NCBI GenBank assembly: GCA_013215055.1
Contig: JABSRQ010000011.1
Span: 10,797 to 74,796 of the forward strand
Direction: 5' to 3'
Length of the DNA: 64,000 bases
Source of the DNA: Pseudomonadales bacterium
GTDB lineage: Bacteria; Pseudomonadota; Gammaproteobacteria; Pseudomonadales; DT-91
The translations under genes were made by a program, and so were the position numbers. Shown here piece after piece: positions 28,106-37,022 of the stretch. Position 1 is the stretch's first letter. Every line of letters starts with the position of its first letter. The notes beneath the pieces are model-generated. The model worked only from the letters and a program-made list of their open reading frames with translations. It was not told where the DNA came from and ran no database searches.

Positions 28106-28121
28106 TGTGACGTAGCTCACA
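28106..28121 (-). promoter_or_regulatory. CRP/Vfr-type binding site 2 upstream of fimV-like gene
   Basis: TGTGA-CGTAGC-TCACA, perfect core; with flanks AAATGTGACG and GCTCACAATT it is close to the full 22-bp CRP consensus. Centre is 27 bp from site 1. Confidence 0.75.
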
Positions 28122-28227
28122 ATTTCTCTCGCTTCCTTATAGCTTTTTGATCTAAGCGCGGAGGTGGTCTGGTGTTAATGGCATTTTCCTGTTCCGCGGC
28201 ACATCACTGCGCGGAACAGACTCTGGC

Positions 28228-29946
28228 TTATTCGCCGTTATGGCCAGAGATATGTTTGGCTGCCTGATAAGCAAACGTCATCGCAGGCCCTAATGTGGAA
28301 CCCGGACCAGGGTAGGAAGGCAGAATAGCGGCGGCACAGTTGCCAATGGCGTACAGGCCTTCAATCACCGAACCATCTTCCTTCAGTACTTGCGCATGGG
28401 GGGTAATGTCCATGCCGCCGTGGGTGCCAAATTCACCAGGGTCTATACGTATCGCATAAAAGGGCGCTTGTTCTATGGCGTGTAAACAGGGATTGGGTGA
28501 GACGCTTTCATCACCGTAATATTTATCGTATTGGCTTTCACCACGTTGAAACTCAAGGTCTATGCCTGTTGTGGCATAGCCATTCATTTTTGTGATGGTG
28601 GTATTAAGCCCGTCTTTATCAATACCCAGTTTTTTGGCTAAGGCATCAATGCTTTCTTCAATCGCCATAAAACCTTCTTCAAAATAGGACTTGGGCAGGG
28701 ATTTATCCGGGCGTGATTTTACATCCAATAACGGGCCTACCATATAACTGTCACGAAAGCGTTTATCAAAAATCATATAGGAAGGGTGGTTCGGTGTATC
28801 TTCGCTATGCGATTTAAAGAAGTCTGTGGCATAAGCCATATAATTCTGTGATTCATTGGCAATTCGCTCCCCTCGCATATTCACAACGCAGGAGCCGGGT
28901 AAAGACTTTTCCATAATCGCCAGGCGCGGGGCCGGTTCATCCGGGGCATTGATGGTGGTACACCACCAGGCACCATCCATTAAACGGGTTTTGGCATTGA
29001 GTTTAAGGCAGGCTTGCAGGCTGTCTCCGGTATTGGTATGAATGCCGCCGCTGGACCACTGCGTGCTGGTGGGCTGAGGAAGATATTCTTCGCGCAGTTT
29101 TTGATTATATTCAAAACCGCCTGAACCTAAAATAACCGCTTTACGGGCTCTAATCGTAATACCACGCCCATGATCTTTGGCATGTACACCGATAACGCGG
29201 TCATTGTCATCGGTAACAAGGTCGGTTAAAGCACAGTTTAATGTGACGGAAATACCGCGGTTTTTTAAGGCCAGAAACATTCTGGCCGTACCGGCAGCAC
29301 CACAGGCTAAACGTCTGGCACGTTTGGTTTTGTATTTGATGCGCCACAAGGTTTCAAACAGATATTTAAGTACCAGTTTTAGCATGATCTTCCACCAGCC
29401 GGGACTGCGAGTCACCAAATCATGGCCTTCAACCTGGGTAAAGCCGATTCTATCAAACAGGTACATCATATGATGGGTTTCTTGCATCGTCGCCATATCA
29501 TCTCCTAGTTGATCCCAGTTGATGGGTTTGGGTTCTAACGATCTATGCCCAGCTTTGGCTCCTTCGGCATGCATATAATAATCGGGGTAGTGTTCCAGAG
29601 AAATGTAAGCGATTTCTTTTGCCCGGCTGGTGACAAACTTAAGCATTTTATTGGCGTTTTCAATATAGGTATCAATAAGTGTCTCGGGCACTTTGCCTGC
29701 GGCCGTGGTTGCGGTTACATACGCTTTGGCTTCATCGTTAGAGTCTGTCGCCCCACAAGCTTTAGCCAGGTGGTTATTCGGAATCCATATGCCGCCGCCA
29801 GAAACCGCCGAAGTGCCACCAAACTTATTGGCTTTTTCTATGATCAGAATGTCTTCAACACCCATTTCTTTAAGGCATAATGCTGCCGTCATAGCTCCCA
29901 GGCCTGAACCTACAATAATGACATCGGCTTCGAGTTCCCATTGCAT
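28228..29946 (-). CDS. FAD-dependent 3-ketosteroid-delta1-dehydrogenase-like protein
   Basis: 572-residue flavoprotein of the KstD/fumarate-reductase flavoprotein family. Seen: Rossmann motif VIIVGSGLGAMTAAL, second FAD motif KFGGTSAVSGGGIWIPNN, and C-terminal PSYPGPGSTLGPAMTFAYQA, which is the KstD-type signature. GEFGTHGGMDI and YAIGNCAA also fit. Would introduce the 1,2 double bond into a 3-oxosteroid, with electrons going to FAD. Substrate is by family only. ATG 29946 with AGGA 7 nt upstream. A steroid 5-alpha-reductase-like gene lies 14 kb away, suggesting steroid metabolism in this organism. Confidence 0.87.
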   Translation of the reverse strand: MQWELEADVIIVGSGLGAMTAALCLKEMGVEDILIIEKANKFGGTSAVSGGGIWIPNNHLAKACGATDSNDEAKAYVTATTAAGKVPETLIDTYIENANKMLKFVTSRAKEIAYISLEHYPDYYMHAEGAKAGHRSLEPKPINWDQLGDDMATMQETHHMMYLFDRIGFTQVEGHDLVTRSPGWWKIMLKLVLKYLFETLWRIKYKTKRARRLACGAAGTARMFLALKNRGISVTLNCALTDLVTDDNDRVIGVHAKDHGRGITIRARKAVILGSGGFEYNQKLREEYLPQPTSTQWSSGGIHTNTGDSLQACLKLNAKTRLMDGAWWCTTINAPDEPAPRLAIMEKSLPGSCVVNMRGERIANESQNYMAYATDFFKSHSEDTPNHPSYMIFDKRFRDSYMVGPLLDVKSRPDKSLPKSYFEEGFMAIEESIDALAKKLGIDKDGLNTTITKMNGYATTGIDLEFQRGESQYDKYYGDESVSPNPCLHAIEQAPFYAIRIDPGEFGTHGGMDITPHAQVLKEDGSVIEGLYAIGNCAAAILPSYPGPGSTLGPAMTFAYQAAKHISGHNGE

Positions 29947-30098
29947 AGAGACTTCCTTACTATCTATTGTGGCCGATTGAGGCCTTATTTTTATCGTTGA
30001 AAGGAGAGTGTAGTATAGGATTACAATGTGAGCAGATAAAAGGTGGTTAAAGCGTTTATGCTGTATATTGATGCGGTATTAGCCATCCTGAAATTTTT

Positions 30099-30590
30099 AT
30101 GTCATTAATCTTACGCCCCTCATTCAGTGTGTTAATGCGCTGTAGCCTGTTAGTTATACTACCGCTATTCCTGTGTGGCTTTGTGTTGTTTTACGATCTT
30201 TATTATGGCGTTAATGTGGTAGATATGTTGCAAGGTTGGCGTATATTCCTATCCCCGAGCTTATTACCGAGCTGTCTTCTTGCTGCGTTTTTATTAGCTT
30301 TTATTCTGGCCTGCCTATTACGGTTCTATTTAAGTTGTGAGGTGGATGATGTAGGCATTTATCAGATGCAAAAAAAGCCTGTATTATTACACTGGCGAGA
30401 CGTGGATAAAATAGAGCAGAAAAAATTCTTATTCGTAAATGTGGCTTATGTGTTTTTAAAAAATGGCGGCTTTTATTGCTTGAATGCGAAATTATTTGAT
30501 ATAGGACTTATTGATGCCAGAGGGCATGTGAAAACTGAACATATTGTTTTAATACTTGCGAGGGCAAGGAGTTATAAAAAACACTTCTAA
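30099..30590 (+). CDS. Small membrane protein with PH-like cytosolic part
   Basis: 163 residues; two TM helices (about 13-35 and 55-80, LAAFLLAFILACLLRFYL), then a soluble segment (VGIYQMQKKPVLLHWRDVDK) whose pattern resembles the bacterial PH-domain membrane proteins that place a beta-sandwich after a TM hairpin. No clear RBS. Followed by a hairpin shared with the convergent gene. Function unknown. Confidence 0.65.
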   Translation: MSLILRPSFSVLMRCSLLVILPLFLCGFVLFYDLYYGVNVVDMLQGWRIFLSPSLLPSCLLAAFLLAFILACLLRFYLSCEVDDVGIYQMQKKPVLLHWRDVDKIEQKKFLFVNVAYVFLKNGGFYCLNAKLFDIGLIDARGHVKTEHIVLILARARSYKKHF

Positions 30591-30651
30591 TGAAATGTAC
30601 AAACAGCGTTGTTAAAATAACTGAGGAATAATATCGTTTTGGGTTGTGCCT

Positions 30652-30681
30652 GCACTATTAACTCGCCAGGGTTGATAGTGC
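30652..30681. terminator. Probable bidirectional terminator hairpin
   Basis: GCACTATTAAC / GTTGATAGTGC, 11-bp stem with one T-G wobble, between two convergent genes (30590 and 30695). AT-rich sequence follows on the plus side. Confidence 0.5.
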
Positions 30682-30694
30682 TTGGCTTAAATTT

Positions 30695-31198
30695 TTAGAA
30701 ATTAGCTTTAACGCCGAGGCCATAAGCATATAAACTTATATCATCGGTTAATTCAAAGTTTTGATATTCTACATATATATCCACGACGGGTAACATTGTT
30801 AAAGCTGCGCCCAAGGCGTAATAAGGGTCACTGCTGTCGTCTTTATCACCTAGAAATTTGTATTCAGTTTTTGAGATGCCTAGTTTGGCATAGATGTCGA
30901 TTATGGTTATCGGAAAAGTGAAGACACCTTGAGCAGACCAGGCGGATACATCTGCAGAGTCTTGCGGAGATATTTTATAGCTGCCTAAATTATGATAACT
31001 CGCTTCTACTGACAGAAAAGGTATAGCTGAAGGTTTCCAGCCTGCAAAAATATTATAAGCTTCATTATATTTCTCAAAACTATCGACATCTATAGAGGTG
31101 TTGTAAGCCCCAGCGCCAACATAAAATCCTGCTGAGGCAAGATTAGAGCTTAGTATTAGGCCGGCAGCTAAGAGTGTTTTTCCAAACTTCATTTTCAT
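30695..31198 (-). CDS. Small outer-membrane beta-barrel protein
   Basis: 167 residues. Signal peptide ends SNLASA-GFYVGAGAYN; alternating strands such as LSVEASYHNLG and VVDIYVEYQNFELTD; C-terminus GLGVKANF ends in Phe. This is the 8-stranded OmpA-type/opacity-like 'outer membrane beta-barrel' family. ATG is at 31198 or 31192, following AAGGAATGA. Role structural or unknown. Confidence 0.83.
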   Translation of the reverse strand: MKMKFGKTLLAAGLILSSNLASAGFYVGAGAYNTSIDVDSFEKYNEAYNIFAGWKPSAIPFLSVEASYHNLGSYKISPQDSADVSAWSAQGVFTFPITIIDIYAKLGISKTEYKFLGDKDDSSDPYYALGAALTMLPVVDIYVEYQNFELTDDISLYAYGLGVKANF

Positions 31199-31577
31199 TA
31201 TTCATTCCTTGTAATGTAAAATCCCGTAACACTTTCTACAATATTATTCCGATAAAAGCAACGCAACTAACCTTCGTTTTATGAATCAAGTGTCTTAGAC
31301 AGTTTAGGGTAGCCGCTTTTTTATTTGTTGTAATGCTTCTGTGATTATCGTTTCCACATTTTTCTGGCTAGTCGATGTATTAACTAACTATGAGAATGAA
31401 ATAATTTATTGATTTTTTGAAAAATACGCCCTAGTGTCATTAGTCGGATGTTATGCAATGGAGGCGAAGATTTGATGTGTTAGGGCGAAACTGGCCCTTC
31501 ATTGATTCAATAAACATTCGGTAAATAGACCACAATTAATTGTAAAGTTCTGTTTTTATTAAGAAAGGGAAAAATAA
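31199..31577. other. Divergent intergenic region
   Basis: 379 bp between the barrel gene and the big lipoprotein gene, no gene seen. It should hold both promoters. The lipoprotein RBS is GAAAGGG at about 31562. Confidence 0.4.
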
Positions 31578-34500
31578 ATGGACGTATTAACATTCAAGAA
31601 AAAGCAGTTGATAACAGCCATGGCTGTTGCAACGGGCACTCTGATATTGGCGGGTTGCGTCGATGGAGATAGTAGCAATGCAACTACAACATCGGATTCG
31701 AATTCAACATCATCATCCATCACTGAAGATGCCAGTCGTTTTGAGGTGATTCAACAAGAAACCCAAAGCTCTGATGTTTTTGGTGTTGTACAAGACACCA
31801 ATGGTAATGCCATTGAAGGCGCTACCGTTAGCATTGGTGGAATTACAACAACAACAGATTCGGCCGGTGCATATCATCTAGCTGATGTGCCTGTAACAGG
31901 TTTACCGCCGCTGACCAGCGACAATAATGGTAATCAGACCTTACCTGTGGGTACAGCAGGCACGGCATTACAAATTTCTATTAAAACACCTGATAATTAT
32001 CTGGATGCCACTGTAACAGTGACACCTGTAGCGGGTTCAAACCTGGTTGCTACGTCTAATTTTAACGGTTCTAACGGTGGCAATGATACCTTGGCAGCTG
32101 CTGATGGTCTTATGGTTGTTGTGCTGAATGAAGGCTTGGCTGTAGGTGCTGGCATTACTGTAGTGCCTGCTCAAGATGCTACGGTTACTGGTGTTTTGCG
32201 TGATGTTGACACGGGTAAACTTATTGCTAATACGGTTGTAGCGCTCGAGTTTTTAGGTGTTTCAACTATTAATCAGCAGCAAACACAAGATACCACAGGT
32301 AATACGGGTTATAGCTCTTTACCTTATATGGCAACAACGGATAGTGAAGGTAAATTCACTATCACAAATGCACCTGAAGATGCGGCGTTCAGTATTGTTG
32401 TTGAGGGCTGGAATGCCACGGCAGGAAATCTGACATTCACCGGTAATGGTGATTTAGGTGCTGCAACAACTTTAACTGGTGGCGATTTCACTACAACACC
32501 TGAAGTTGCGATTCAGCATCTTGGTGATGTTAACGTTACAGCGATGTTCTCTGCCGATAATATTTCGCCATTTGTTACACGTATCGATGGCGTTGTATCT
32601 AACGCTGGACGTGCAATATTGAATGATGATTTAGACGGTACTCAAGGTATTGTTATTCATTTGAATGAAGCGATTACAACCGTTGTCGATGAAAACTCGG
32701 TATTTGTGGTTAATGCTGCCAGTACAATGACTTCGGGTGCTAGTGAAATTATTGCAATAGAAACGCCTGTACTTAGCGCTGATGGAATGATGTTGACGGT
32801 AACTACTTTGGCAGCACTGCCAGCGGGAACCGAGTTTGATATCTTTTTACAAGTGACGGACTTTGAAGATACTGCAGAAAATTCTTTGGGTCTTGATCCA
32901 GGTGGTAATTATCTAGGTAAAGCGCTTCCGTTGTATGATTATAATCCTAACTTTAATACATCATCATTTGTTGGTTTAAAATTAGAGATTCATCAGGACC
33001 CTATTGTTAGTTCTGCTGCGGTAACTAATTTAGCTCAGATTGCTTCTGATCCACGTGGTGAAAACCAATACCCATTATTAATGGCAGTAAACACTAACTT
33101 TATTGATAATGTTAATGACTCTGCCGTGAATGAAATTTCTCAGCTGAATAATACCGATAACGGTGGTGCTACAACGGGAGCACGTCTTCAGGCATTAGCG
33201 GCTCAAATTCTAGGTTCGGCATCTATTCCTGCCAGTATTGAAGCGACGCCTGCAAATGTCATCGTTAATCGCGCAAGAGTTCATTTTGATGTGGCCGAGG
33301 CGATGACCTACAACCTGTCTATTATGAACGAAGACGGTATGTCTCAAACGGTTACCGCCAGCTTTGCTGATGGTACTGATATTGGCTTAACTCTTGGCGC
33401 TTCTGGTGTGACTAATGTTAGTCAGCTCACGGTTGATTCTGCAATGTTTAAAGGTCAAACAGTTGAACTGTTGTTTGATAATTTGAGCACAAATGATGTG
33501 TTAACGGTTACATCGCTGTCTACGTTAAACACGATTATGGCTGAAACGACTTTAACGCTGGTTGACCAGGTTGCCCCTACGACTATTGTGCAAAGAAGTT
33601 ATGGTTTGGGTGATAAAGCGAATGGCCTGGATCAGGTTAATCACGACTATGGTCAAGGTGGTGAACTGTCTCAGATAGCCGCAACCACATTTGGTACACC
33701 TTACCTGAATGTAACGCCATATTTGTTAACACCACAAGCCGGTGCGACCAGTTTGGCACTGCCGCGTAGTGAAACATGGGATGGTTTAACTGCAGATTTT
33801 GAAGCCGATATCACCAATAGCACCAGTGGTGAGTTGGAAATGGATCTGAGCAATCTGCCTGCTAATTCCGTGGCTTATAATGCCGCGACAATTGCCAGCT
33901 GGACGCCAGGTGCACGAAATATCGGTGTGGCTTTCTCTGAGGATGTTACTGTGACAGGTACGCCTGATACTGCAGGTTTTACCGCAGCTTTGAGTAACTT
34001 CACGGCACAAAATGATGTTCTGATTGATGATCAAAATGTTGCGACTGATGCGGATTTGGTGAACATTCAAGTGGATAACGTTATTACTTTAGCGAATGCC
34101 GATGATGGTCAAATTCTTGATTTCAGCAACAACATTCAAGATGAAACGGCTAACGTATCGGCTGCAACGGATAACGCCAGAGTTATTATTCGTGACATGA
34201 TGCCTCCGATTGCATTATCTGCAGTCTACAACGGTGATAACATTACCATTACTTATAATGAAGCCGTATCTCTTGAAGATACCGATACGTTTTCGTTGGT
34301 AGGTGTTGGTGGTGCTGCTGCAAATACCGATGAGTTAAAGGATGACATCATTGATGATAATCTTGATGCTAACCAGAATGTGACTACTGTGACTCTGGAT
34401 TTACTTGATCTGAATTATGCTGGATCTACGTTAATTACTAGAGAAGTACGTTCTTTTGATAAGCTCGATTTATTTAACCGTGGTACTTACGATCACGACA

Positions 34501-35108
34501 ATGATGCCAATACCCCTCCGGTAATGGTTAGCAAGCCAGCCAATGAAAATGTGGTTTCTATTCTGTCTGCACCTGCTGTACGTGATGCGGCCAATGGTAC
34601 GTCATGGTCTAACTGGGGTGGTACAGATGTTGATATGCCTGCCATTGCGATTACCGATGCAACAGGTGCACATACCTTGGCGGCGGCAATTAGCCCTGCA
34701 ACATTAACCGCTGGTGATTTGGAGTTTGTAATGACTTACAGCTTTAATCATCGTATCGATCTGAATGATCTATGTGGTGGCGGTGTTGCTCCTGGCGCGT
34801 TGGTTCTAACGCCTGCTGAAGTCTCTAACTGCTTCCAGTTAAACGGTGTATCGGGTAATACCGTGATCGATGATCGGGATGTACCAGATGTCGTTACGGC
34901 TTCTGGCGCTACTTTATCTACAGACGGTAAAGTGCTGACTGTGACGGTAAACGTTGTTGCTGCCGTGCCTGTAGTTGTTGCTCCAGCGACCAATACGTTT
35001 GGCCCTGTGAATAACCTGGCGAGTGCCTGGGATTCATCTGCTCAAGCTATCCCGGCTAGTGATGTTGATCCAGACGTAACCGATTTAGAAATTCCGGTTA
35101 CTCCATAG
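31578..35108 (+). CDS. Very large surface lipoprotein with carboxypeptidase-regulatory-like and Ig-like repeats
   Basis: 1176-residue predicted lipoprotein: lipobox LILAGC at about residues 22-27 followed by an Asp/Ser/Thr-rich linker. About 60-110: DVFGVVQDTNGNAIEGATVS and AGAYHLADVP, a carboxypeptidase regulatory-like fold; a second such unit near 205-280. Further units of the Ig/Big_5/SwmB kind begin with phrases like DNISPFVTRIDGVVSNAGRA and FNEDVTV-type strands (GVAFSEDVTVTGTPDTAGF). Strongly acidic, almost Cys-free after the lipobox. Probably an exposed adhesin or matrix protein; no enzyme motif seen. Single gene with its own terminator. Confidence 0.85.
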   Translation: MDVLTFKKKQLITAMAVATGTLILAGCVDGDSSNATTTSDSNSTSSSITEDASRFEVIQQETQSSDVFGVVQDTNGNAIEGATVSIGGITTTTDSAGAYHLADVPVTGLPPLTSDNNGNQTLPVGTAGTALQISIKTPDNYLDATVTVTPVAGSNLVATSNFNGSNGGNDTLAAADGLMVVVLNEGLAVGAGITVVPAQDATVTGVLRDVDTGKLIANTVVALEFLGVSTINQQQTQDTTGNTGYSSLPYMATTDSEGKFTITNAPEDAAFSIVVEGWNATAGNLTFTGNGDLGAATTLTGGDFTTTPEVAIQHLGDVNVTAMFSADNISPFVTRIDGVVSNAGRAILNDDLDGTQGIVIHLNEAITTVVDENSVFVVNAASTMTSGASEIIAIETPVLSADGMMLTVTTLAALPAGTEFDIFLQVTDFEDTAENSLGLDPGGNYLGKALPLYDYNPNFNTSSFVGLKLEIHQDPIVSSAAVTNLAQIASDPRGENQYPLLMAVNTNFIDNVNDSAVNEISQLNNTDNGGATTGARLQALAAQILGSASIPASIEATPANVIVNRARVHFDVAEAMTYNLSIMNEDGMSQTVTASFADGTDIGLTLGASGVTNVSQLTVDSAMFKGQTVELLFDNLSTNDVLTVTSLSTLNTIMAETTLTLVDQVAPTTIVQRSYGLGDKANGLDQVNHDYGQGGELSQIAATTFGTPYLNVTPYLLTPQAGATSLALPRSETWDGLTADFEADITNSTSGELEMDLSNLPANSVAYNAATIASWTPGARNIGVAFSEDVTVTGTPDTAGFTAALSNFTAQNDVLIDDQNVATDADLVNIQVDNVITLANADDGQILDFSNNIQDETANVSAATDNARVIIRDMMPPIALSAVYNGDNITITYNEAVSLEDTDTFSLVGVGGAAANTDELKDDIIDDNLDANQNVTTVTLDLLDLNYAGSTLITREVRSFDKLDLFNRGTYDHDNDANTPPVMVSKPANENVVSILSAPAVRDAANGTSWSNWGGTDVDMPAIAITDATGAHTLAAAISPATLTAGDLEFVMTYSFNHRIDLNDLCGGGVAPGALVLTPAEVSNCFQLNGVSGNTVIDDRDVPDVVTASGATLSTDGKVLTVTVNVVAAVPVVVAPATNTFGPVNNLASAWDSSAQAIPASDVDPDVTDLEIPVTP

Positions 35109-35138
35109 CCATAATGTCGTTCTAGAAATAGACGTAAC

Positions 35139-35171
35139 AAAGGCCACATAGCAATATGTGGCCTTTTTTTT
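35139..35171 (+). terminator. Rho-independent terminator of lipoprotein gene
   Basis: Perfect 12-bp stem AAAGGCCACATA / TATGTGGCCTTT with GCAA tetraloop, followed by T run, 30 bp after the stop. Confidence 0.92.
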
Positions 35172-35327
35172 GCCCAAAAAATATGCTCAGGAATGAGGTG
35201 GGATTTAGGGGGCGCAATGCTGGGGGAGGTGTTGAATGAGATGAGGGGGCTATAGAAATGCTAACTTGATACTGATCATTAAATTTAACGTGGTGCCTAT
35301 GGGTGATAAACACCACGCTATTGGGGG

Positions 35328-36455
35328 TTAATTCAAGAGATGTTTTTTTCTGAATACACGTAGAAGTGAAATTAAACCCAGTAATGTGAAACCTAGGCTC
35401 CCGGAACGGCTTTGATTATTTTCTTCGACATCGCTTGTATTGATCGGTGTGCTGGTCGCCTGTTTTTTCTCACTGCTATCATCGTCTGTTAGTGTGTCTT
35501 GCTCTACCACCTCAATATGGAATGTCTTTTCAATAATATTAACGCCGTCATTGATGGTCAATGTTACCGGGTAATCGAGAGTTACTGTTGGGAAACCGGT
35601 AAGAGTAGCGGTGCCATCCCCATTATCATTAAATGTTATCCAGGATGGTGCATCAACCAGGCTTATAGTTCCAGGGTTGCAATCAAACGTAGACGTTCTA
35701 ATAATAAGCTTCATAGGCTGGCGTTCTTCAATTTTAAGAAATTGATAGGTATGAAACTGCGTCTCTGTAGGGGTATTAATATTACCAAATTCAAAGCGAA
35801 CAACATCATTACTTAAGCTGAAGTCTTTTCGAATGCGATCTTGATTATTAGCCGAGTAGGCAATAGTGCCGTCCTGGTTTTCAATGCCCTGTGTGTTTAG
35901 TCCTCCGTCAGAGTTACAAGATTTGCAGTGAATCTCGATGTTATTGCTGTCTTCAAAGAGCTTGATTTGCCAGGTGCTGTTAGGTTTTGGTGGCCCGTTA
36001 AAATTGTATACCCCATTGAACTCAACAATTAATATTTTCTCTGCTGCAGACGCATCTAAGCGATAGCTGATCGTTCCGCCCTCTGGTGGATCAAAATCCT
36101 CCCAATAAGCAGAAATTAGGTTGTTAGTTGAATCATTTGTAGGAATAAATCGACCACTACAGCAGCCATTAGCGGTATTTTCGAAGGCGATAAAACCGTT
36201 GGATGAGATGTAAAACTCGGAATATTGTTGATCAAAAAAACTAAAGTCAAAGCCGATAGGGTAGGGGCCATCAGTATCGTCGTCAGTGAGTGTTGTTACG
36301 GGGGTTGCCCCTATCATGCTGCTCAGCCCAAAAGCTGCGGATTGATCAACAGAATAAGGAGCACAAGAGCCGGCACTTTGTGTGTAGGGGCTTGTTAAAG
36401 CCACCGTTGTTAGTAAACAATATGAAGCTGATTTCAGCTTTGGGGGAAAACGCAT
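35328..36455 (-). CDS. Secreted protein with GlyGly-CTERM-like C-terminal sorting tail
   Basis: 375 residues. N-terminal signal peptide (ending YTQSA-GSCAPYS); an extracellular region with nidogen-like pattern (FYISSNGFIAFEN, LISAYWEDFDPPEGGTISY, KILIVEFNGVYN) and several Cys; a putative Ig-type domain about 240-320 (ITFNDNGDGTATLTGFP). The tail RSGSLGFTLLGLISLLRVFR, followed by KKH, is a small Ser/Gly motif, a TM stretch and a basic end, the layout of GlyGly-CTERM proteins processed by rhombosortase. Convergent with the giant lipoprotein. Surface role inferred. Confidence 0.8.
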   Translation of the reverse strand: MRFPPKLKSASYCLLTTVALTSPYTQSAGSCAPYSVDQSAAFGLSSMIGATPVTTLTDDDTDGPYPIGFDFSFFDQQYSEFYISSNGFIAFENTANGCCSGRFIPTNDSTNNLISAYWEDFDPPEGGTISYRLDASAAEKILIVEFNGVYNFNGPPKPNSTWQIKLFEDSNNIEIHCKSCNSDGGLNTQGIENQDGTIAYSANNQDRIRKDFSLSNDVVRFEFGNINTPTETQFHTYQFLKIEERQPMKLIIRTSTFDCNPGTISLVDAPSWITFNDNGDGTATLTGFPTVTLDYPVTLTINDGVNIIEKTFHIEVVEQDTLTDDDSSEKKQATSTPINTSDVEENNQSRSGSLGFTLLGLISLLRVFRKKHLLN

Positions 36456-37022
36456 CGAAAAATGTCCTTTTTATTTGAGCTTAGAGGTAAAGCTAGGCTT
36501 TGCCTCTAAGCAATAATCGATATATCTGTCCATGTTATTGATCAAGCCCATATCCAAGTTTTTTGGCCTAGATCCAAGATCAATTAACTATACAAATTTC
36601 CTTAAGTGTTAGCCGTTTATTATAGGCTATTACTCTCAGAGTTTGTTTAGCTATTACTCAAAAGAATAACCTGTTAAAGGGTGAATATCTATAAGATGAT
36701 ATCTCTCAATAACTTTATATATGCGGATAACTTTTTCGGTATTTTTTAAGCTATTGATTGCATTTTTTAGATGAGAAATTCTATGTTAGTGAATCCACTG
36801 CACATATATTGTATGCGGCGTCATGAATATACTGTAGGAACCGATCCTACAGTGGCCCAATACAGGATAAACTCGGTAAGATAAGCTTATCCTGTATTAG
36901 AACCCCATGTTTATTTGATGAATATGGGGCTTTATTTGTATTGAGATTGTGCTTTTGTGTTAGTCTGTTGATTAAATATTAAACTAATATTAGCTAACGA
37001 TTCGCTTAATAATAATCGTTTA
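36456..37022. other. Intergenic region with structured segment
   Basis: 567 bp between divergently transcribed genes. AT-rich; no gene seen. The only clear content is the hairpin cluster at 36831-36929. Confidence 0.5.
36831..36929. ncRNA. Three tandem hairpins, candidate small RNA or leader
   Basis: Hairpin 1: ACTGTAGGA-ACCGA-TCCTACAGT (36831-36853). Hairpin 2: AATACAGGATAA (36859-36870) with TTATCCTGTATT (36887-36898), whose loop side includes the palindrome GATAAGCTTATC. Hairpin 3: CCCCAT (36903-36908) with ATGGGG (36924-36929), followed by CTTTATTTGT. Three adjacent stems in 99 nt are unlikely by chance. It lies about 100 bp before the CHASE4 kinase gene. Promoter and strand not determined. 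Confidence 0.35.
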
